This document shows positions 63,728 to 64,000 of a stretch of DNA of 64,000 nt, piece after piece. Every line of letters begins with the position of its first letter. The first letter of the stretch is position 1. The notes beneath the pieces are model-generated. The model worked only from the letters and a program-made list of their open reading frames with translations. It was not told the DNA's origin and ran no database searches. The stretch is from Metabacillus arenae. GTDB lineage: Bacteria > Bacillota > Bacilli > Bacillales > Bacillaceae. The position numbers and the translations under genes are program-made. The stretch spans positions 1 to 64,000 of the forward strand of contig NZ_JACXAI010000025.1 in the NCBI RefSeq assembly GCF_014773385.1, written 5' to 3'.

Positions 63728-64000
63728 ACGATCTGAATGGACTAGGCTTCTAAAAAGCTTCTCGTTTGCATGGGACGGGATAAAGACAGCATTGAGGGAG
63801 GAAAGAAATTTCCAAATCCATTTGATTGTTGCTGTAGTTGTTCTATTTGCAGCCTTTTGGTTTGAGTTAACTAGGTATGAGTGGATAATCATCTTATTTT
63901 TAATTACTGGCATGCTTTCCTTAGAACTCATGAACACGGCTGTCGAACGTGTAGTAGATCTAGTAACAAAGGAGTATAAACCACTTGCTAAATATGCAAA
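63708..64000 (+). CDS. dgkA: Undecaprenol kinase/diacylglycerol kinase DgkA (partial)
   Basis: The frame MDLKGRKRSEWTRLLKSFSF, then AWDGIKTALREERNFQIHLI, with membrane segments and LELMNTAVERVVDLVT containing the catalytic Glu, is the small integral membrane kinase DgkA; in Gram-positives it acts on undecaprenol. The ATG lies in the end of ybeY with weak ribosome-binding signals. The last codons are cut by the window edge after residue 97. Confidence 0.93.
   Translation, partial: MDLKGRKRSEWTRLLKSFSFAWDGIKTALREERNFQIHLIVAVVVLFAAFWFELTRYEWIIILFLITGMLSLELMNTAVERVVDLVTKEYKPLAKYA

Overview
The window is a low-GC chromosomal segment from an endospore-forming member of the Bacillaceae. Gene order and protein sequence follow the Bacillus subtilis yrrI-alaS to ybeY-dgkA segment almost gene for gene, and sporulation genes are scattered along it (sigK, gpr, spoIIP, sda, pbpI, yqfC-yqfD, a YjcZ-like and a YrzI-like small protein). 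The species cannot be named from the sequence. I see no rRNA, tRNA, prophage, complete insertion sequence or CRISPR array.

Layout. 1-5790: end of an unknown gene, yrrI permease, T-box controlled alaS, then ireB-ruvX-yrzB. 6.2-12.5 kb: mltG, the tRNA wobble-uridine cassette trmR-trhP1-trhP2, udk, greA. 12.6-15.3 kb: pbpI-yrrS. 15.5-19.9 kb: yrzA (minus), then the methionine-to-cysteine operon yrrT-mtnN-mccA-mccB-yrhC. 19.9-23.9 kb is the accessory-looking part: an attenuator-like leader with a 32-codon ORF, a cluster of very small ORFs including a YrzI-family gene, intact sigK (minus), an SGNH-hydrolase lipoprotein, a YjcZ-like peptide, and sda (minus) with a DnaA-box cluster. 24-29.4 kb: yqeG-yqeH-aroE-yhbY-nadD-yqeK-rsfS-yqeM. 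29.7-34.8 kb: comER (minus) and comEA-comEB-comEC. 34.9-43.3 kb: yqzM, holA, rpsT, gpr-spoIIP-yqxA, lepA, hemW. 43.6-52.2 kb: CIRCE-controlled hrcA-grpE-dnaK-dnaJ followed by prmA-rsmE-mtaB. 52.4-64 kb: deoC, yqeW (minus), rpsU-yqeY, a sigma-W type promoter with nfeD-floA-yqfB, then yqfC-yqfD-phoH-pgpH-ybeY-dgkA.

Most coding content is ordinary Bacillaceae core genome; the noteworthy signals lie between genes and in one broken gene. (1) comEC has an in-frame TAA exactly where relatives have Ser in the conserved segment before GENNRYGHP, removing the last 58 codons, so the DNA-uptake channel is probably inactive. (2) About eleven copies of a foldable intergenic repeat of roughly 125-180 bp, with compensatory changes in its inner stem, sit against gene ends; the TAA stops of sigK, rpsT and yqeW lie inside the repeat end and the last codons of comEB look repeat-derived. 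(3) The ribosome-binding sites of pbpI and yqfC, both mother-cell genes in B. subtilis, lie in the 3' arm of a terminator-like hairpin, and for yqfC a sigma-E-like -10 lies in the hairpin apex. (4) A strong promoter drives a 32-codon ORF followed by two near-identical terminators that can pair with each other, with no recognisable target gene downstream. (5) A multi-stem element is shared by the leaders of mltG and aroE. (6) A second family of small hairpins (GCAATCGG...CCGATTGC) sits between co-directional genes.
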